From positions 248,001 to 312,000 of the forward strand of contig NZ_NJIH01000001.1 in the NCBI RefSeq assembly GCF_002209565.1: a stretch of 64,000 nt of DNA, written 5' to 3'. Positions 52,101-60,724 of the stretch are shown piece by piece (position 1 is the first letter of the stretch; each line of letters starts with the position of its first letter). Below the pieces are notes generated by a model that was not told where the DNA came from, searched no databases, and saw only the letters and a program-made list of their open reading frames with translations. The DNA comes from Candidimonas nitroreducens (lineage in GTDB: Bacteria; Pseudomonadota; Gammaproteobacteria; Burkholderiales; Burkholderiaceae_B). The position numbers were made by a program, and so were the translations under genes.

Positions 52101-52225
52101 CGATCATCTCGGGGCTGGTCGTGCAATTGCCGCTGGTGCTGCTGGTATTGCCTGCCCTGCTTCGGGTTCTGCTGACTGACGAACCCCGCCACCGCACGGG
52201 GCTGGATACGGCCGTAAAAGGATGA
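49142..52225 (+). CDS. RND efflux permease (AcrB/CusA superfamily)
   Basis: A 1027-residue inner-membrane proton antiporter, full length for the family. It has the N-terminal helix (RRSLLFVVALLALAGALAAFRMPISLFPNVAFPRVVVSL), two large periplasmic loops, and TM4 with the proton-relay aspartates (GGMAAAVGLVIDDAIVMIEHIVRR). The second half has GMTMIVGIVTEVAIFYVSEL in place of the first-half motif. The methionine triad typical of copper pumps was not apparent, so an HAE1-like or hybrid specificity is more likely than CusA. The operon is controlled from the divergent two-component system. Confidence 0.94.
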   Translation: MSFGLWMQRHRRSLLFVVALLALAGALAAFRMPISLFPNVAFPRVVVSLDAGDQPAEQMASTVTMPVEEALRRVPAVRDIESRTSRGSAEISVNFDWGTDMARAALQARSAIGEIMSALPSGTTMQVRRMDPTVFPVLAYSLTSTRQPQTALHDIAQYELRPLLSSVAGVARVEVIGGAQEELEVDVDPARLAAHGLSLSDVSRAVGTSNILMAAGRIEDHYKLYLVIANTAFAGIRNLAHVVVSAKGAGQVLLRDVATVRQGAVPQWMRVTADGKDAVLINIYQQPGANSVAMARDVKTKLEEFQHQLPPGVALANWYDQSELVTASATSVRDAILIGVVLAALTLFLFLRNWKITAIAVGMVPVVMAATVLILYVFGMGFNIMTLGGMAAAVGLVIDDAIVMIEHIVRRTKEGGVHAFKGRVMGAALEFTRPLAGSSAATLIIFVPLAFLSGVTGAFFKALSITMASALLISFLYTWLAIPILCDHWLNEKDAEEHRESRFALWLRDRYVRILRKTIMRPALALAGVIPLAIAASLAFTHVGSGFMPTMDEGGFVLDYHTRPGTSISETDRLIRQVEAIVQANPNVASYSRRTGTGLGGGLSEPNTGDFFIRLKQGKREPIDAVMSEIRGKVEADVPGVSIELAQLMEDLIGDLTAVPQPVQIKIYSDDTAVLEAVARKVAGRIAKIDGIVDVNDGINPAGDAIELHIRLDAAAAEGMDAQSIAQSVSDMLQGSVAAKFQQGPKMVGVRVRVDHAATLTDTQLGQLLVRAPDGHLFPLDRVADLVKVSGQPEIGRDNLKRMAAVTARIDGRDLGSTIADVQKALAGPQMFPKGVYYELGGLYQQQQIAFKGLLAVFGSAIALVFGLLLFLYERFRVALALLAMPLLAAGAVFIGLWITGIELNISAMMGMTMIVGIVTEVAIFYVSELQGLLGESGMPLQQALVEAGRNRLRPIAMTTVAAILALLPLAFALGQGAAMQQPLAVSIISGLVVQLPLVLLVLPALLRVLLTDEPRHRTGLDTAVKG

Positions 52226-52356
52226 CGCCCATGGCGAGCTAATGAAGTATAGTTTGGCCAGGATCAGCCGCACGATGAGGCCGTGGGCCGGCCGCTGCGG
52301 CCCTCGAGAACTGTCTTCCGGGCCGTGTACCGCCAAACTAGAATCAGGAGTCCAGC

Positions 52357-52692
52357 GTGCCCTTGAGCGATGAAGAGCTTCTTCGGCTTGTCGATCGGAT
52401 TGTCGATCAGTACGGCGGCAAGCTGGACGAACTCGAAAGCGCCGTCGGCATGTTGATGCTCGGCCGATACTACGGCTGGCGCGTGCTGCTCCTGGTTCAC
52501 AGCCCCAATACCATCAGGAAATATCAAAAGATCCTGGGGCTCAAGTCCCTCAAGGATGTCTTGCCCGAAGTTGGCGTTCTAGCGCATCGATCCGATGCCT
52601 GGCGACTGGTGGAAGGTACTCAGAATTTCTGGAAGGTGGTACGGGGACAGATAGGCGGCGTGCGCAGCACGCGCGTGGACAAGCCTTCCTAA
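52357..52692 (+). CDS. Conserved hypothetical protein
   Basis: A 111-residue soluble protein read from GTG at 52357, preceded by AGGAG. It contains two predicted helices (DEELLRLVDRIVDQYGGKLDELESAVGMLMLGRYYGWRVLLLVHS) and a segment TIRKYQKILGLKSLKDVLPEVG. It has no signal peptide or membrane span and no domain that I recognise. It is convergent with the FTR1-like gene. The good ribosome site and coding character make it a likely real gene. Confidence 0.7.
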   Translation: MPLSDEELLRLVDRIVDQYGGKLDELESAVGMLMLGRYYGWRVLLLVHSPNTIRKYQKILGLKSLKDVLPEVGVLAHRSDAWRLVEGTQNFWKVVRGQIGGVRSTRVDKPS

Positions 52693-52721
52693 ACATTATT
52701 GCAGCAGCGCCGGAACCGGTC

Positions 52722-53471
52722 TCAATGCAGGATGGATATTTCCTTGCGCCACGCAGCGGCCAACTGCAAAAGGGGCACGATCGCCACCGCCGCCAGCAGC
52801 CATATGTGCCAGGCCGATAGCACTTGCGCAATGGCCGCGGCCCACTGAGCATCGGGATGGCCGGCTCCGTAGTCGACGAACAAGCGCTCGAAGCCGGTGA
52901 GCAAAGCCTGAACCGTCATCACGACCAGCAAGCACGACGATAGCTGGAATGCGATCTGCAAACCCCTGCGCATTCGCTTGCGCATTACCCATAGAATGGC
53001 TACGGCGACGATGGCCAAAACGCCGAGCAGCCCTCCTGCCCATGTTTCGAGCACGCTGTTCCAGCTTGCTATGAGCCGAAGGAAGAACAGCGTCTCCATC
53101 GACTCCCGAAAAATAATGAGGGCTGAAAAAACGAAGATGACCGCGGGCAGCGCCGCGCTGTCCAGCCAAATATCGAGCGCACGGGACATCCGGCGGCGTA
53201 TGGACGCCGCGGAGCTGACCGCTTCAGTGATGATGAAGCCTATGGCCAGCGAGGCGAAGATGGTCAGCAGCGCGCTTACTTCGCCTGACAATCTCCTGCC
53301 CGGCCATGCCAGGGATAAAGCAACGCTTGCAAAGCCGCCGGCGGCTACCCCATAGGCCACCATGGGCAGGTGCCTGCTCTTTCCGGCCTTGTGCAGCTCC
53401 ACGCATACGGCGCCGATGATAAACAATGCCTCGGCCGTCTCGCGGATCAGCACAATGAGCGAATCGAACAT
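52722..53471 (-). CDS. FTR1-family iron permease-like protein
   Basis: A 249-residue membrane protein with about seven helices and two REXXE iron motifs: RETAE (10-14) and RESME (122-126). FTR1/EfeU permeases move iron across the inner membrane using these motifs. It is divergent from a second FTR1 gene at 53818 and differs greatly from it (RETAE rather than REGIE). No EfeO or EfeB partner is present, so it may work alone or with the neighbouring ABC system. Start ATG 53471 places the first REXXE at the usual position. Confidence 0.85.
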   Translation of the reverse strand: MFDSLIVLIRETAEALFIIGAVCVELHKAGKSRHLPMVAYGVAAGGFASVALSLAWPGRRLSGEVSALLTIFASLAIGFIITEAVSSAASIRRRMSRALDIWLDSAALPAVIFVFSALIIFRESMETLFFLRLIASWNSVLETWAGGLLGVLAIVAVAILWVMRKRMRRGLQIAFQLSSCLLVVMTVQALLTGFERLFVDYGAGHPDAQWAAAIAQVLSAWHIWLLAAVAIVPLLQLAAAWRKEISILH

Positions 53472-53615
53472 GTCAAGAATTCCTGAGCGGGTGGCGTCGC
53501 ACCAGAAATAGTACTGGATGCTTGGTGGTTTGCTTGGCGGCTCGCTCGATCGTGAGCGTCACAAACGATCGCCCGCCCATTTGGCCGCTACTCGCCTGGT
53601 GCCGTGTTGGAAGCC

Positions 53616-53636
53616 CATAAAAAAAAGCTTTTTATG
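53616..53636. repeat. AT-rich inverted repeat between divergent FTR1 genes
   Basis: CATAAAAA (53616-53623) and TTTTTATG (53629-53636) are separated by five bases, forming an AT-rich palindrome in the 346-base divergent intergenic region. The region is clearly AT-richer than the genes around it and holds promoters but no gene that I can see. Confidence 0.4.
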
Positions 53637-53718
53637 AACTACTGACATCATTAAATATCCATCGTCATTTTATTTTAAATCATTTGCTTAGTGGCTTATC
53701 TCTAATCAATAGTAGAAC

Positions 53719-53768
53719 TTGACAGTCTACTAATTGATGACTAGAGTTCGGTATCGCTAATCATTTCC
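53719..53768 (+). promoter_or_regulatory. Promoter and weak Fur box before the FTR1 operon
   Basis: TTGACA (53719-53724), a 17-base spacer and TAGAGT (53742-53747) form a good sigma-70 promoter. Directly after it, 53750-53768 (GGTATC GCTAAT C ATTTCC) matches the 19-bp Fur consensus at 13 positions. Overlap of a Fur box with the transcription start would give iron repression of the FTR1-ABC operon. Confidence 0.45.
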
Positions 53769-53817
53769 ATTTGTGCTTCCAACTTTAGGATCCAGGCCCA
53801 TACCTGACATAAGGATA

Positions 53818-54666
53818 ATGTTTGTCCCCTTTTTAATCATGCTGCGCGAAGGGATAGAGGCGGCCCTCATCGTGGGAATCGTCGCCGGCTATCTCAGCCA
53901 GACCGGCAGACATCAATGGCTGCCGTATGTATGGATCGGCATCTTGTTGGCCCTTGGCTTTTCCTTGCTGACGGGAGCCGCGATCCAATACGGAAACGCC
54001 GAGTTCCCGCAGAAGATCCAGGAAATCTTCGAAGCCGTGATCGGATTCGTCGCCGTCGGCGTGCTGACATCCATGGTTTTGTGGATGAAGAAAGCCGCGA
54101 GATCCATGGCCAAATCCCTGCGCGTATCCATCGACGAAGCGCTGGCGGCACGGTCTTCCGCAAATGGACTGGGGCTCATCGCCCTGGTGTTTTTCGCCGT
54201 GGCGCGGGAAGGCGTCGAGTCGGTCTTTTTCCTGCTTGCCGCGTTCCAGCAAAGCCACAGCGCCGAGGCGCCGACAGGCGCGCTGCTGGGCCTGCTCTGC
54301 TCGGTGGGTATCGGCTATGGCATCTACGTGGGTGGGCTACGCCTGAATCTGACGCGTTTTTTTCGCTGGACGGGCATTTTCATATTGGCGGTTGCCGCCG
54401 GCGTCCTGTCCAGCTCGATGAAGTCGCTGCATGAGGCAGGCATCTGGAATTACGCGCAGGCCGTTGTGTTCGACTGGAGCAACACGCTGCCCGTCGGCAG
54501 CCCTCTGGGCGTTTTTCTGTCGGGCATCTTCGGCTACCAGGACACGCCGACCGTCAGCGAGATCACCGTCTACTTCGCTTATCTGGCGGCCACGCTCTAT
54601 GTGTTTCTGTGCCCGTCGCGCAAGTCTGATCCTGTTAAAGACAAGATCGCGCAGGGACAGGCATGA
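53818..54666 (+). CDS. FTR1-family iron permease (EfeU-like)
   Basis: A 282-residue seven-helix permease with both REXXE motifs: REGIE (10-14) and REGVE (130-134), the classical EfeU pattern. ATG 53818 has AAGGATA upstream; earlier in-frame codons have no ribosome site. It is followed closely by an iron-binding protein and ABC genes in the same direction. EfeO and EfeB, which normally complete an EfeUOB system, are absent. It probably acts as a ferrous or ferric iron permease fed by periplasmic iron. Confidence 0.92.
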   Translation: MFVPFLIMLREGIEAALIVGIVAGYLSQTGRHQWLPYVWIGILLALGFSLLTGAAIQYGNAEFPQKIQEIFEAVIGFVAVGVLTSMVLWMKKAARSMAKSLRVSIDEALAARSSANGLGLIALVFFAVAREGVESVFFLLAAFQQSHSAEAPTGALLGLLCSVGIGYGIYVGGLRLNLTRFFRWTGIFILAVAAGVLSSSMKSLHEAGIWNYAQAVVFDWSNTLPVGSPLGVFLSGIFGYQDTPTVSEITVYFAYLAATLYVFLCPSRKSDPVKDKIAQGQA

Positions 54667-54833
54667 GCCAGGGCAACGTTACGACCAGCATGCCCCGGAA
54701 AGAGAAAACAGCTCCCGCCCTCTATGCAACGCTGCCAGACGGCAAGAACACTTATCGCATAGAGAAGACACACCGGCTTCGAGCAGGGGGCAACTGTGCA
54801 CCACACCTGTCTATTTATGAAAATGAAAAGTGA
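54663..54833 (+). CDS. Possible 56-residue coupled small protein
   Basis: An ORF starts by ATGA overlap with the FTR1 gene and ends eight bases before the iron-binding-protein start. It begins MSQGNVTTSMPRKEKTAP and is polar, basic and without a membrane helix, with one cysteine (GGNCAPHL). Nothing recognisable. Position and coupling favour translation, while the lower GC at third positions speaks against it. Confidence 0.25.
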   Translation: MSQGNVTTSMPRKEKTAPALYATLPDGKNTYRIEKTHRLRAGGNCAPHLSIYENEK

Positions 54834-54840
54834 GAAATCG

Positions 54841-55851
54841 ATGAAATCCATATTGCCTGTATTCGCGGCCGCCATGATTGCGTCGGCCTCGCTGCCGTAT
54901 TCCGCATCGGCGCAGGACGCGAAAGGCGCCATCACTGTCTATAACGCCCAGCACCGCACTTTGACCAAGGCCTGGGTGGCCGAATTCACGCGTGAAACCG
55001 GCATCGAGGTCGTGCAACGCGATGGCGAAGACGATGAAATGGGGAATCAACTGGTGCAGGAAGGCGCCAAATCGCCCGCCGATGTGTTCCTGACGGAGAA
55101 TTCGCCGGCCATGGTGCTGGTCGACAACGCCAAGCTGCTGGCATCATTGCCTGCCGATGTTCTGTCCCAGGTGCCGCAAGGCATACGTCCCTCTTCCGGC
55201 CACTGGGTTCCCATCGCGGCGCGCAGCACGGTGTTCGTCTACAACAAGGGCAGGCTGGCCGACGACAAGCTGCCGAAGTCGATCATGGATCTGGCCGAGC
55301 CGCAATGGAAGGGCCGCTGGGGGGCTTCGCCGGCGGGTGCCGATTTCCAGGCCATCGTCAGCGCCCTGCTGGAACAAAAGGGCAGCCGGGCCACGCTGGA
55401 ATGGCTCGAGGCCATGAAGGCCGGTGCCGTCGCCTATCGGGGCAATGGCGCAGTGCTGAAAGCCGTGAATGCCGGCCAGATCGACGGCGGGGTCATCTAT
55501 CACTACTACTGGTTCGGCGACCAGGCCAAGACCGGCGAAAACAGCAATAACACCGCACTGCACTATTTCCGGCATCAAGACCCGGGCGCATTCGTGAGCC
55601 TGTCGGGCGGAGGCATTCTGGCATCCAGCAAGCACAAGGCCGAAGCGCAAGCTTTCCTGAAATGGCTGACCGGCAAAGCGGGGCAGAAAATCTTGCGCAC
55701 CGGAACCTCGTACGAATATGCAGTGGGTAGCGGAGCAAGCTCCAATCCCAAGCTTGTTCCGCTCGATGAATTGCAGGCCCCGACTGTCGACCCGTCCAAG
55801 CTGAACAGCCGCGCAGTCACCGATCTGATGACCCAGGCCGGGCTGCTTTGA
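54841..55851 (+). CDS. Ferric-iron ABC transporter substrate-binding protein (FbpA/FutA-like)
   Basis: A 336-residue periplasmic receptor. The signal peptide [23 protein letters not shown] is cleaved before [20 protein letters not shown], which is the normal start of FbpA-type proteins. Two tyrosines for iron ([11 protein letters not shown]) and earlier contact regions ([25 protein letters not shown]) fit a ferric-iron binding site. It heads an ABC operon with permease and ATPase. ATG 54841 is listed; ATGs at 54817 and 54823 are alternatives that would extend the signal peptide. Confidence 0.93.
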   Translation: MKSILPVFAAAMIASASLPYSASAQDAKGAITVYNAQHRTLTKAWVAEFTRETGIEVVQRDGEDDEMGNQLVQEGAKSPADVFLTENSPAMVLVDNAKLLASLPADVLSQVPQGIRPSSGHWVPIAARSTVFVYNKGRLADDKLPKSIMDLAEPQWKGRWGASPAGADFQAIVSALLEQKGSRATLEWLEAMKAGAVAYRGNGAVLKAVNAGQIDGGVIYHYYWFGDQAKTGENSNNTALHYFRHQDPGAFVSLSGGGILASSKHKAEAQAFLKWLTGKAGQKILRTGTSYEYAVGSGASSNPKLVPLDELQAPTVDPSKLNSRAVTDLMTQAGLL

Positions 55852-57446
55852 TCTTTGCATCGGCTTTTCGGGCGGCTCGCCGCACGGGCGCCCGAAGCCT
55901 CGTATCCGTTTCCATGCCGGAGCCCGTCCGCAGAGGGATCGGTCTGCGCTGGATGGCGTCGGCGGCCTTGCTCGTGTCCATGGCGGCGCTTCTGCCGCTG
56001 GGGTTCATCTTGTGGGCCGCCATGGCGGCCGGCTGGCCGACTGCACTGGCTCTGGTCATGCGGCCCCGCGTGGCGGAACTCTTGGCCAACACCGCAGCGC
56101 TGGTCGCCTGTACCGTGCCGCTGTGCGGCCTGCTGGCCGTTGCGCTTGCGTGGCTGACCGAACGCAGCGCTCTGCCCTTTGCCCGCGCCTGGTCGGCCTT
56201 GATAGTCGCACCTCTGGCGGTGCCGGCATTTGTACAAGGCTATGCATGGATAACGCTGTTTCCCGCCATGCATGGCCTGGCGGCCACAGTACTCGTGTCC
56301 GTCATTGCATATGTCCCGTTTCTTTATCTTCCGGTCGCGGCAACGCTGCGCAGGCTCGACCCGGCGCTCGAAGACGTTGCGGCCTCGCTGGGACAGGCGC
56401 CATGGCGCGTTTTCCGCAGAATAGTGCTGCCGCAGCTGCGCATGGCGCTATGTGGCGGCGGGCTTTTGATCGGCCTGCACCTGCTGGCGGAATATGGGCT
56501 ATTCGTGCTGATCCGCTTCGACACCTTTACTACCGCGATCATCGACCAATATCGATCCACTTATAACGGGCCCGCTGCAAGCATGCTTGCCGGTGTGCTG
56601 GCGGCCTGCTGTGTCGGCCTGCTCGGGGTCGATGCCGCGATGCGCGGCAGGCGGCGCTTTGCACGCCTCGGTTCGGGCGCCGCCCGTACCGCCCCGCGCG
56701 TCGCCCTTGGCCGACTGCATATACCCGCATTGCTCCTGTGCGGCGTTTTGGTGGCGATCAGCCTGGGGGTGCCGGTGGCGACTCTGGGGCGGTGGCTGGC
56801 CAGGGCCGGGGCCGGGGTCTGGCGATTCGACGACATCACCTCGGCTTTTGGCCAGACGTTCTATCTCGCGGTAGCGGGAGGACTCGCGGCGATCATCGCG
56901 GCGGCGCCCATGGCGTGGCTGTCCGTGCGCGCACCGGGCCCGCTGCAACGCACCGTCGAGGGCTGCAATTACGTAAGCGGCGCGCTTCCCGGCGTGGTGA
57001 TCGCACTCGCCCTGGTGTCCATCACCGTGGGCCTGCCCATCTATCAATCGGCCATCACCGTGGTTTTTGCCTATGTGTTGTTGTTTCTGCCGCGCGCGAT
57101 GCTGAGTCTGCGGGCCAGCATCGCGCAGGTTCCGGTCGAGCTCGAGCACGCGGCAGGCAGCCTGGGGCGATCGCCGGCGCGCGTGCTGTGGGCCATTACG
57201 GCGCGGCTCGCGGCGCCCGGCGCCTCATCGGGCGCCGCCCTTGTCGCGCTGGGCATCATGACGGAACTGCCCGCCACGCAGATGCTCGCACCAAACGGCA
57301 CGTACACGCTCGCCACGGCGTTCTGGGCCTACAGCAGTGAAATCGATTATGCCTCCGCCGCTCCCTACGCCCTCATCATGATTCTGATGTCCATACCGCT
57401 TACCTGGCTGCTCTACATCCATTCACATTATCTGGCCGGGCGATGA
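55848..57446 (+). CDS. Ferric-iron ABC transporter permease (FbpB-like)
   Basis: A 532-residue permease with twelve helices in two duplicated halves. Each half has its own EAA loop: [25 protein letters not shown] in the first and [24 protein letters not shown] in the second. The listed start is TTG 55848, overlapping the receptor stop as TTGA; ATG 55914 is an alternative that removes a basic N-terminal tail. The stop overlaps the ATPase start. Confidence 0.93.
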   Translation: MIFASAFRAARRTGARSLVSVSMPEPVRRGIGLRWMASAALLVSMAALLPLGFILWAAMAAGWPTALALVMRPRVAELLANTAALVACTVPLCGLLAVALAWLTERSALPFARAWSALIVAPLAVPAFVQGYAWITLFPAMHGLAATVLVSVIAYVPFLYLPVAATLRRLDPALEDVAASLGQAPWRVFRRIVLPQLRMALCGGGLLIGLHLLAEYGLFVLIRFDTFTTAIIDQYRSTYNGPAASMLAGVLAACCVGLLGVDAAMRGRRRFARLGSGAARTAPRVALGRLHIPALLLCGVLVAISLGVPVATLGRWLARAGAGVWRFDDITSAFGQTFYLAVAGGLAAIIAAAPMAWLSVRAPGPLQRTVEGCNYVSGALPGVVIALALVSITVGLPIYQSAITVVFAYVLLFLPRAMLSLRASIAQVPVELEHAAGSLGRSPARVLWAITARLAAPGASSGAALVALGIMTELPATQMLAPNGTYTLATAFWAYSSEIDYASAAPYALIMILMSIPLTWLLYIHSHYLAGR

Positions 57447-58522
57447 CATTCCTGACGATAGCTGCGGTTTCCAAGCGCTACGGGCCTGTTGTGGCGCTCG
57501 ATGGCGTGACGCTGCATATCGCGGCGGGCGGGCGGACTGCAGTGGTCGGCCCTTCGGGCTCGGGCAAGACCACTCTGCTGCGGCTGCTTGCGGGCTTCGA
57601 CACCCCTCATTCGGGCCGCATCACCATGGACGGGCGTGTGCTCGCCGACGGCACGTCGGCCATACCGGCCCACCGGCGCGACATCGGTGTCGTGATGCAG
57701 GACGGCGCCCTCTTCCCCCACCTGAGCGTTGCGGACAATATAGCCTTCGGCCTGTGCGAAAGCGCCTCGCGCAAAACATCCCTGGTACATGAATTGAGCG
57801 ACCTAGTCGGGCTGGAACGCGCCATGCTCGAGCGCAAGCCGGACGCGCTGTCCGGCGGCCAGCAACAACGCGTTGCCCTGGCCCGCGCGCTGGCCAGGCG
57901 CCCGAAGCTCATGCTGCTCGACGAGCCTTTCTCCGCCTTGGACACGGGCCTGCGGGCCAGCACCCGCAAGGCGGTCGCCGCACTGTTGCAATCCGCCGGG
58001 GTCACCACAGTACTCGTGACCCACGATCAGGCCGAAGCGCTTTCGTTCGCCGACCATGTCGCGGTCATGGGCTCGGGCAGAATCCTTCAGGCAGGGCCGC
58101 CGCGCGAGCTCTACCTGCGGCCGCGGTCGGCGACGGTCGCGACATTCCTCGGCGAGGCCCTCATTTTGCCGGCTGCCCTGTCAGGCGGCAAGGCGCATTG
58201 CGCCCTGGGAGACATCGAGGCCGACACACCCAGCCGCGCCGGCCGCGCCGACATCATGCTGCGGCCCGAGCAAGTTTCTCTTTCCCTTCACGGGCCCGGC
58301 ACAGCTTGCAGGATCCTGGACGTGGAATTCGCCGGGGCCACTTCCATCGCCACATTGGCGATAAGGGGCCTGGAAAATTCTCCGATCGCATTGCGCCAGC
58401 CAAGTGATGCGGGAATGGTCGCGGGAACCGTTGCGCGGCTGGCCGTCTCGGGGCCCGCCCACGTGCTGGAGGCAGGCGGAGGAATGCCCGCAGGCGAAGG
58501 CGGGTTGCCCGGAATCGCTTGA
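57443..58522 (+). CDS. Ferric-iron ABC transporter ATPase (FbpC-like)
   Basis: A 359-residue ATPase. Walker A is [16 protein letters not shown] (about 35-50), the signature [21 protein letters not shown], Walker [13 protein letters not shown] and the switch histidine THDQAEAL. The C-terminal TOBE-like domain (about 240-345) is the regulatory part seen in FbpC and MalK. It ends the receptor-permease-ATPase operon. Because it follows an FTR1 permease, iron could enter by either route. Confidence 0.94.
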   Translation: MTFLTIAAVSKRYGPVVALDGVTLHIAAGGRTAVVGPSGSGKTTLLRLLAGFDTPHSGRITMDGRVLADGTSAIPAHRRDIGVVMQDGALFPHLSVADNIAFGLCESASRKTSLVHELSDLVGLERAMLERKPDALSGGQQQRVALARALARRPKLMLLDEPFSALDTGLRASTRKAVAALLQSAGVTTVLVTHDQAEALSFADHVAVMGSGRILQAGPPRELYLRPRSATVATFLGEALILPAALSGGKAHCALGDIEADTPSRAGRADIMLRPEQVSLSLHGPGTACRILDVEFAGATSIATLAIRGLENSPIALRQPSDAGMVAGTVARLAVSGPAHVLEAGGGMPAGEGGLPGIA

Positions 58523-58578
58523 GCCGGGGCCTAGTGTGCCACGGAAAGTACAATCGGATCCGACTTTCAAATGACCAG

Positions 58579-58624
58579 GGCCTGTGCACCCTAAAAGGGG
58601 CACCTCTTTTAGAATGCACAGGCC
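58579..58624. repeat. 46-bp near-perfect hairpin
   Basis: GGCCTGTGCA (58579-58588) pairs with TGCACAGGCC (58615-58624). Inside it, CTAAAAG (58591-58597) pairs with CTTTTAG (58606-58612) around an 8-base loop, with a 2-base bulge on each side. This makes a 17-bp stem in two parts, in the 137-base gap between the ABC operon and the thioesterase gene. No T-run follows, so it is not a standard terminator. Confidence 0.7.
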
Positions 58625-58659
58625 TGGCTACGATTATCAACGATCGAGACCGGATACGC

Positions 58660-59586
58660 ATGACAGACGCCAATTCCCAGGAACTACACCGGGTGCTGAC
58701 CGCCCTGACCTTGAATCGCCAGCCGGGCTGGCATTTTCCGGGGCATTTTTTCGATGTGTCGTTCGACGAGCTGAACCCCGGGAATGCCAGCCTGAGCATA
58801 TTGCCCGACAGGCACTGCGAACTGGCCGATGGCCAGTCACATATGGCGGCGCTGAGCATTCTCGCCGACCTTGCCATGAGCGCCGCCATGCGCGGGCTCA
58901 CCGATTTCGCCATGCGCATGGCCACCGTCACCATGTCCCTGCAGTTCACCGGTGCGTCGCGCCGCGGGCTGCTGCAGGCACGCGGACATTTCGACGGGTT
59001 CGTTCAGGGGCCGTCGGGGCCGCGCGACCAGGGCTTGTGCCGCGCCGAGATTCATGCCGGCAACGCGCTGGTTTGCACGGTCACGGGAAGCTTCCTGGCC
59101 ATGCGCCGGCAAACCGGTGCGCCCATGCTGCCGCGCAAGCGCGAGGAATCGGCTGCGGTCGAGGCCTTGTCGCCCGAGGCCTTGACCGAGGAAGAGCGTG
59201 TCCTGTATGAGCGCGCCCGCGAAGCCCTGAAGCCCGGGCCCGATTCGTTCATCGAACGGTTCTGGGACTTGCGGCCGCAGCGGGACGGGCAAGGAGCCAC
59301 GTGCCGCCTGGATAATGGCATGCATGTCAGCAACCGCGTCGGGCACACCCAGGGCGGCATCACTTTGGCGCTGGCCGCATTGACCGCCAATGCGGCGCTG
59401 GGCGAGCAATGGCAGTTGGCCGGTATTTCCTCGTGGTACGTGCGGCCCGGCACAGGAACGGGGCTACAGGCTCGGGCGACAGTGATGCATCAGGGTTCGT
59501 ACACTGCGGTGGTCGATGTCGACGTCACCGACGACAAGGGCGAAACCGTGCTGCGGGCGCTGAGCAATCACACAAGCCTCAGGTAA
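58660..59586 (+). CDS. Double hotdog acyl-CoA thioesterase-like protein
   Basis: A 308-residue protein made of two hotdog domains (about 15-150 and 190-305). Blocks such as DGQSHMAALSILADLAMSAAMRG and VSNRVGHTQGGITLALAALTANAALGEQW mark the central helices, and AGISSWYVRPGTGTGLQARATVMHQGSYTAVVDVDVTDDKGETVLRALSNHTSL the second sheet. PaaI/TesB-like thioesterases hydrolyse acyl-CoA. ATG 58660 is preferred over the TTG at 58519, because the longer form would run through the strong hairpin at 58579. It is convergent with hsp20. Confidence 0.82.
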   Translation: MTDANSQELHRVLTALTLNRQPGWHFPGHFFDVSFDELNPGNASLSILPDRHCELADGQSHMAALSILADLAMSAAMRGLTDFAMRMATVTMSLQFTGASRRGLLQARGHFDGFVQGPSGPRDQGLCRAEIHAGNALVCTVTGSFLAMRRQTGAPMLPRKREESAAVEALSPEALTEEERVLYERAREALKPGPDSFIERFWDLRPQRDGQGATCRLDNGMHVSNRVGHTQGGITLALAALTANAALGEQWQLAGISSWYVRPGTGTGLQARATVMHQGSYTAVVDVDVTDDKGETVLRALSNHTSLR

Positions 59587-59708
59587 GCGGCACACACATT
59601 GCCGGATGCTCGCGAGCCTGCGCCGAACCGGGCCATAGCCGACGACCCGTCGGCTATCCGTAGACGGGATTGCAAGCGCCGCAATTCGCCGCTCTCACAA
59701 AGCCCAGA

Positions 59709-59741
59709 CAGGGCGGGCGGGGCATTCCGCCCTGCCCGCCC
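59709..59741. terminator. GC-rich hairpin between convergent genes
   Basis: CAGGGCG (59709-59715) pairs with CGCCCTG (59728-59734); alternatively GGGCGGGC (59711-59718) pairs with GCCCGCCC (59734-59741). It lies between the thioesterase stop and the hsp20 stop and may end both transcripts, although there is no long T-run. Confidence 0.4.
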
Positions 59742-59762
59742 CGCTGCTTATGCCGGGGCCTT

Positions 59763-60212
59763 TTACTGGATTTCCAGTATCTTGGCGCCGTCGCGGCCCG
59801 ACTTCTTGGGCAGCGTCAATTCCAGCACGCCGTCGGCATACTTGGCCGTCGCGCCCGCGTCATCGATGTCGTGCGGCAGAGAGAAGGCCCGCGACTGTAC
59901 GCCATAGTAGCGTTCGCGCCGCAATACAGCGTCGCCCTGCTTGTTTTCGTTGTCGCGGCGAGTTTCGACGCGTATCGACACCGTATTGCCTTCGACCGAG
60001 ACCTTGACGTCTTCCTTCTTCGCGCCGGGGACTTCTGCAGACACCACATAGGCCTGGTCGTTCTCGTTCACGTCCAGCGTGATGCGCGGCGCGTTGGCTT
60101 CGGCCGAGGGAACGGCCAGCCGGAAGTTCCTGAACACGTCATCGAAGTCGCGCAGCGCATCGAAGCGGGCCAGATCGCCAAAGGGATTGAATCGAGTGAG
60201 ATGGTTCGCCAT
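59763..60212 (-). CDS. Hsp20 / alpha-crystallin small heat-shock protein
   Basis: A 149-residue ATP-independent holdase. The alpha-crystallin domain is residues 48-145: PRITLDVNENDQAYVVSAEVPGAKKEDVKVSVEGNTVSIRVE, then RAFSLPHDIDDAGATAKYADGVLELTLPKK, with the conserved GVLELTLPK. The C-terminal IxI-like tail is AKILEIQ. ATG 60212 gives MANHLTRFNPFGDLARFD; an ATG at 60230 is six residues longer. It is separated by a 512-base gap from cbpA, which points the other way. Confidence 0.94.
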   Translation of the reverse strand: MANHLTRFNPFGDLARFDALRDFDDVFRNFRLAVPSAEANAPRITLDVNENDQAYVVSAEVPGAKKEDVKVSVEGNTVSIRVETRRDNENKQGDAVLRRERYYGVQSRAFSLPHDIDDAGATAKYADGVLELTLPKKSGRDGAKILEIQ

Positions 60213-60724
60213 TTTCCAACCTTTATCCATGAAAGTTACAGGGAGCGGGCTCGGGGCCTTGCTGAGCCCTTTACGCGCCCAGGCATTGCCTGTTCGCGGC
60301 ACCCGCGCCTTGCGGCAGCGAACGCGGCCGGCGTGCCGTGGCGTGTGCCACGCTGCCAGCGTGCGCGCTGCTCGCCGTTGATATCCATATGGGTGCGGCG
60401 CCGCAATAATCAAGGCCTTCGGGATCGAGCCCTTAATGTGAAAGAAGCCTCTTTCATCCTCGGGGGTGGCCGCAACTGCCATCCTCGTTAGGCATGTGCG
60501 CGGCTGCCGCACAGTCCGGCCATCGGCGAGCCGGCACCCGTAAAGGAGTACTCGCAAACAGGCTTTCTGCCGTCCTCGCAGCGGCACTGGCCGCGGCGTG
60601 CGCCATGCCCTAGAATCAGGCCTACGGGCGGTCGACGGCTGCGGTCTGCTTCAGGTTGAAGCCAAGGTGCCTACGCGGGCACTTCCGTGGTGGAGGCTCT
60701 CGCTGCCCATAAGGAAAAAGCGCG
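60213..60724. other. Divergent hsp20-cbpA intergenic region
   Basis: These 512 bases contain no gene that I can support. They hold a perfect inverted repeat, TGAAAGA-AGCC-TCTTTCA (60439-60456), and several GC-rich small hairpins. I saw no convincing sigma-32 promoter (CTTGAA ... CCCCAT). The cbpA start has AAGGA nearby. Confidence 0.5.
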
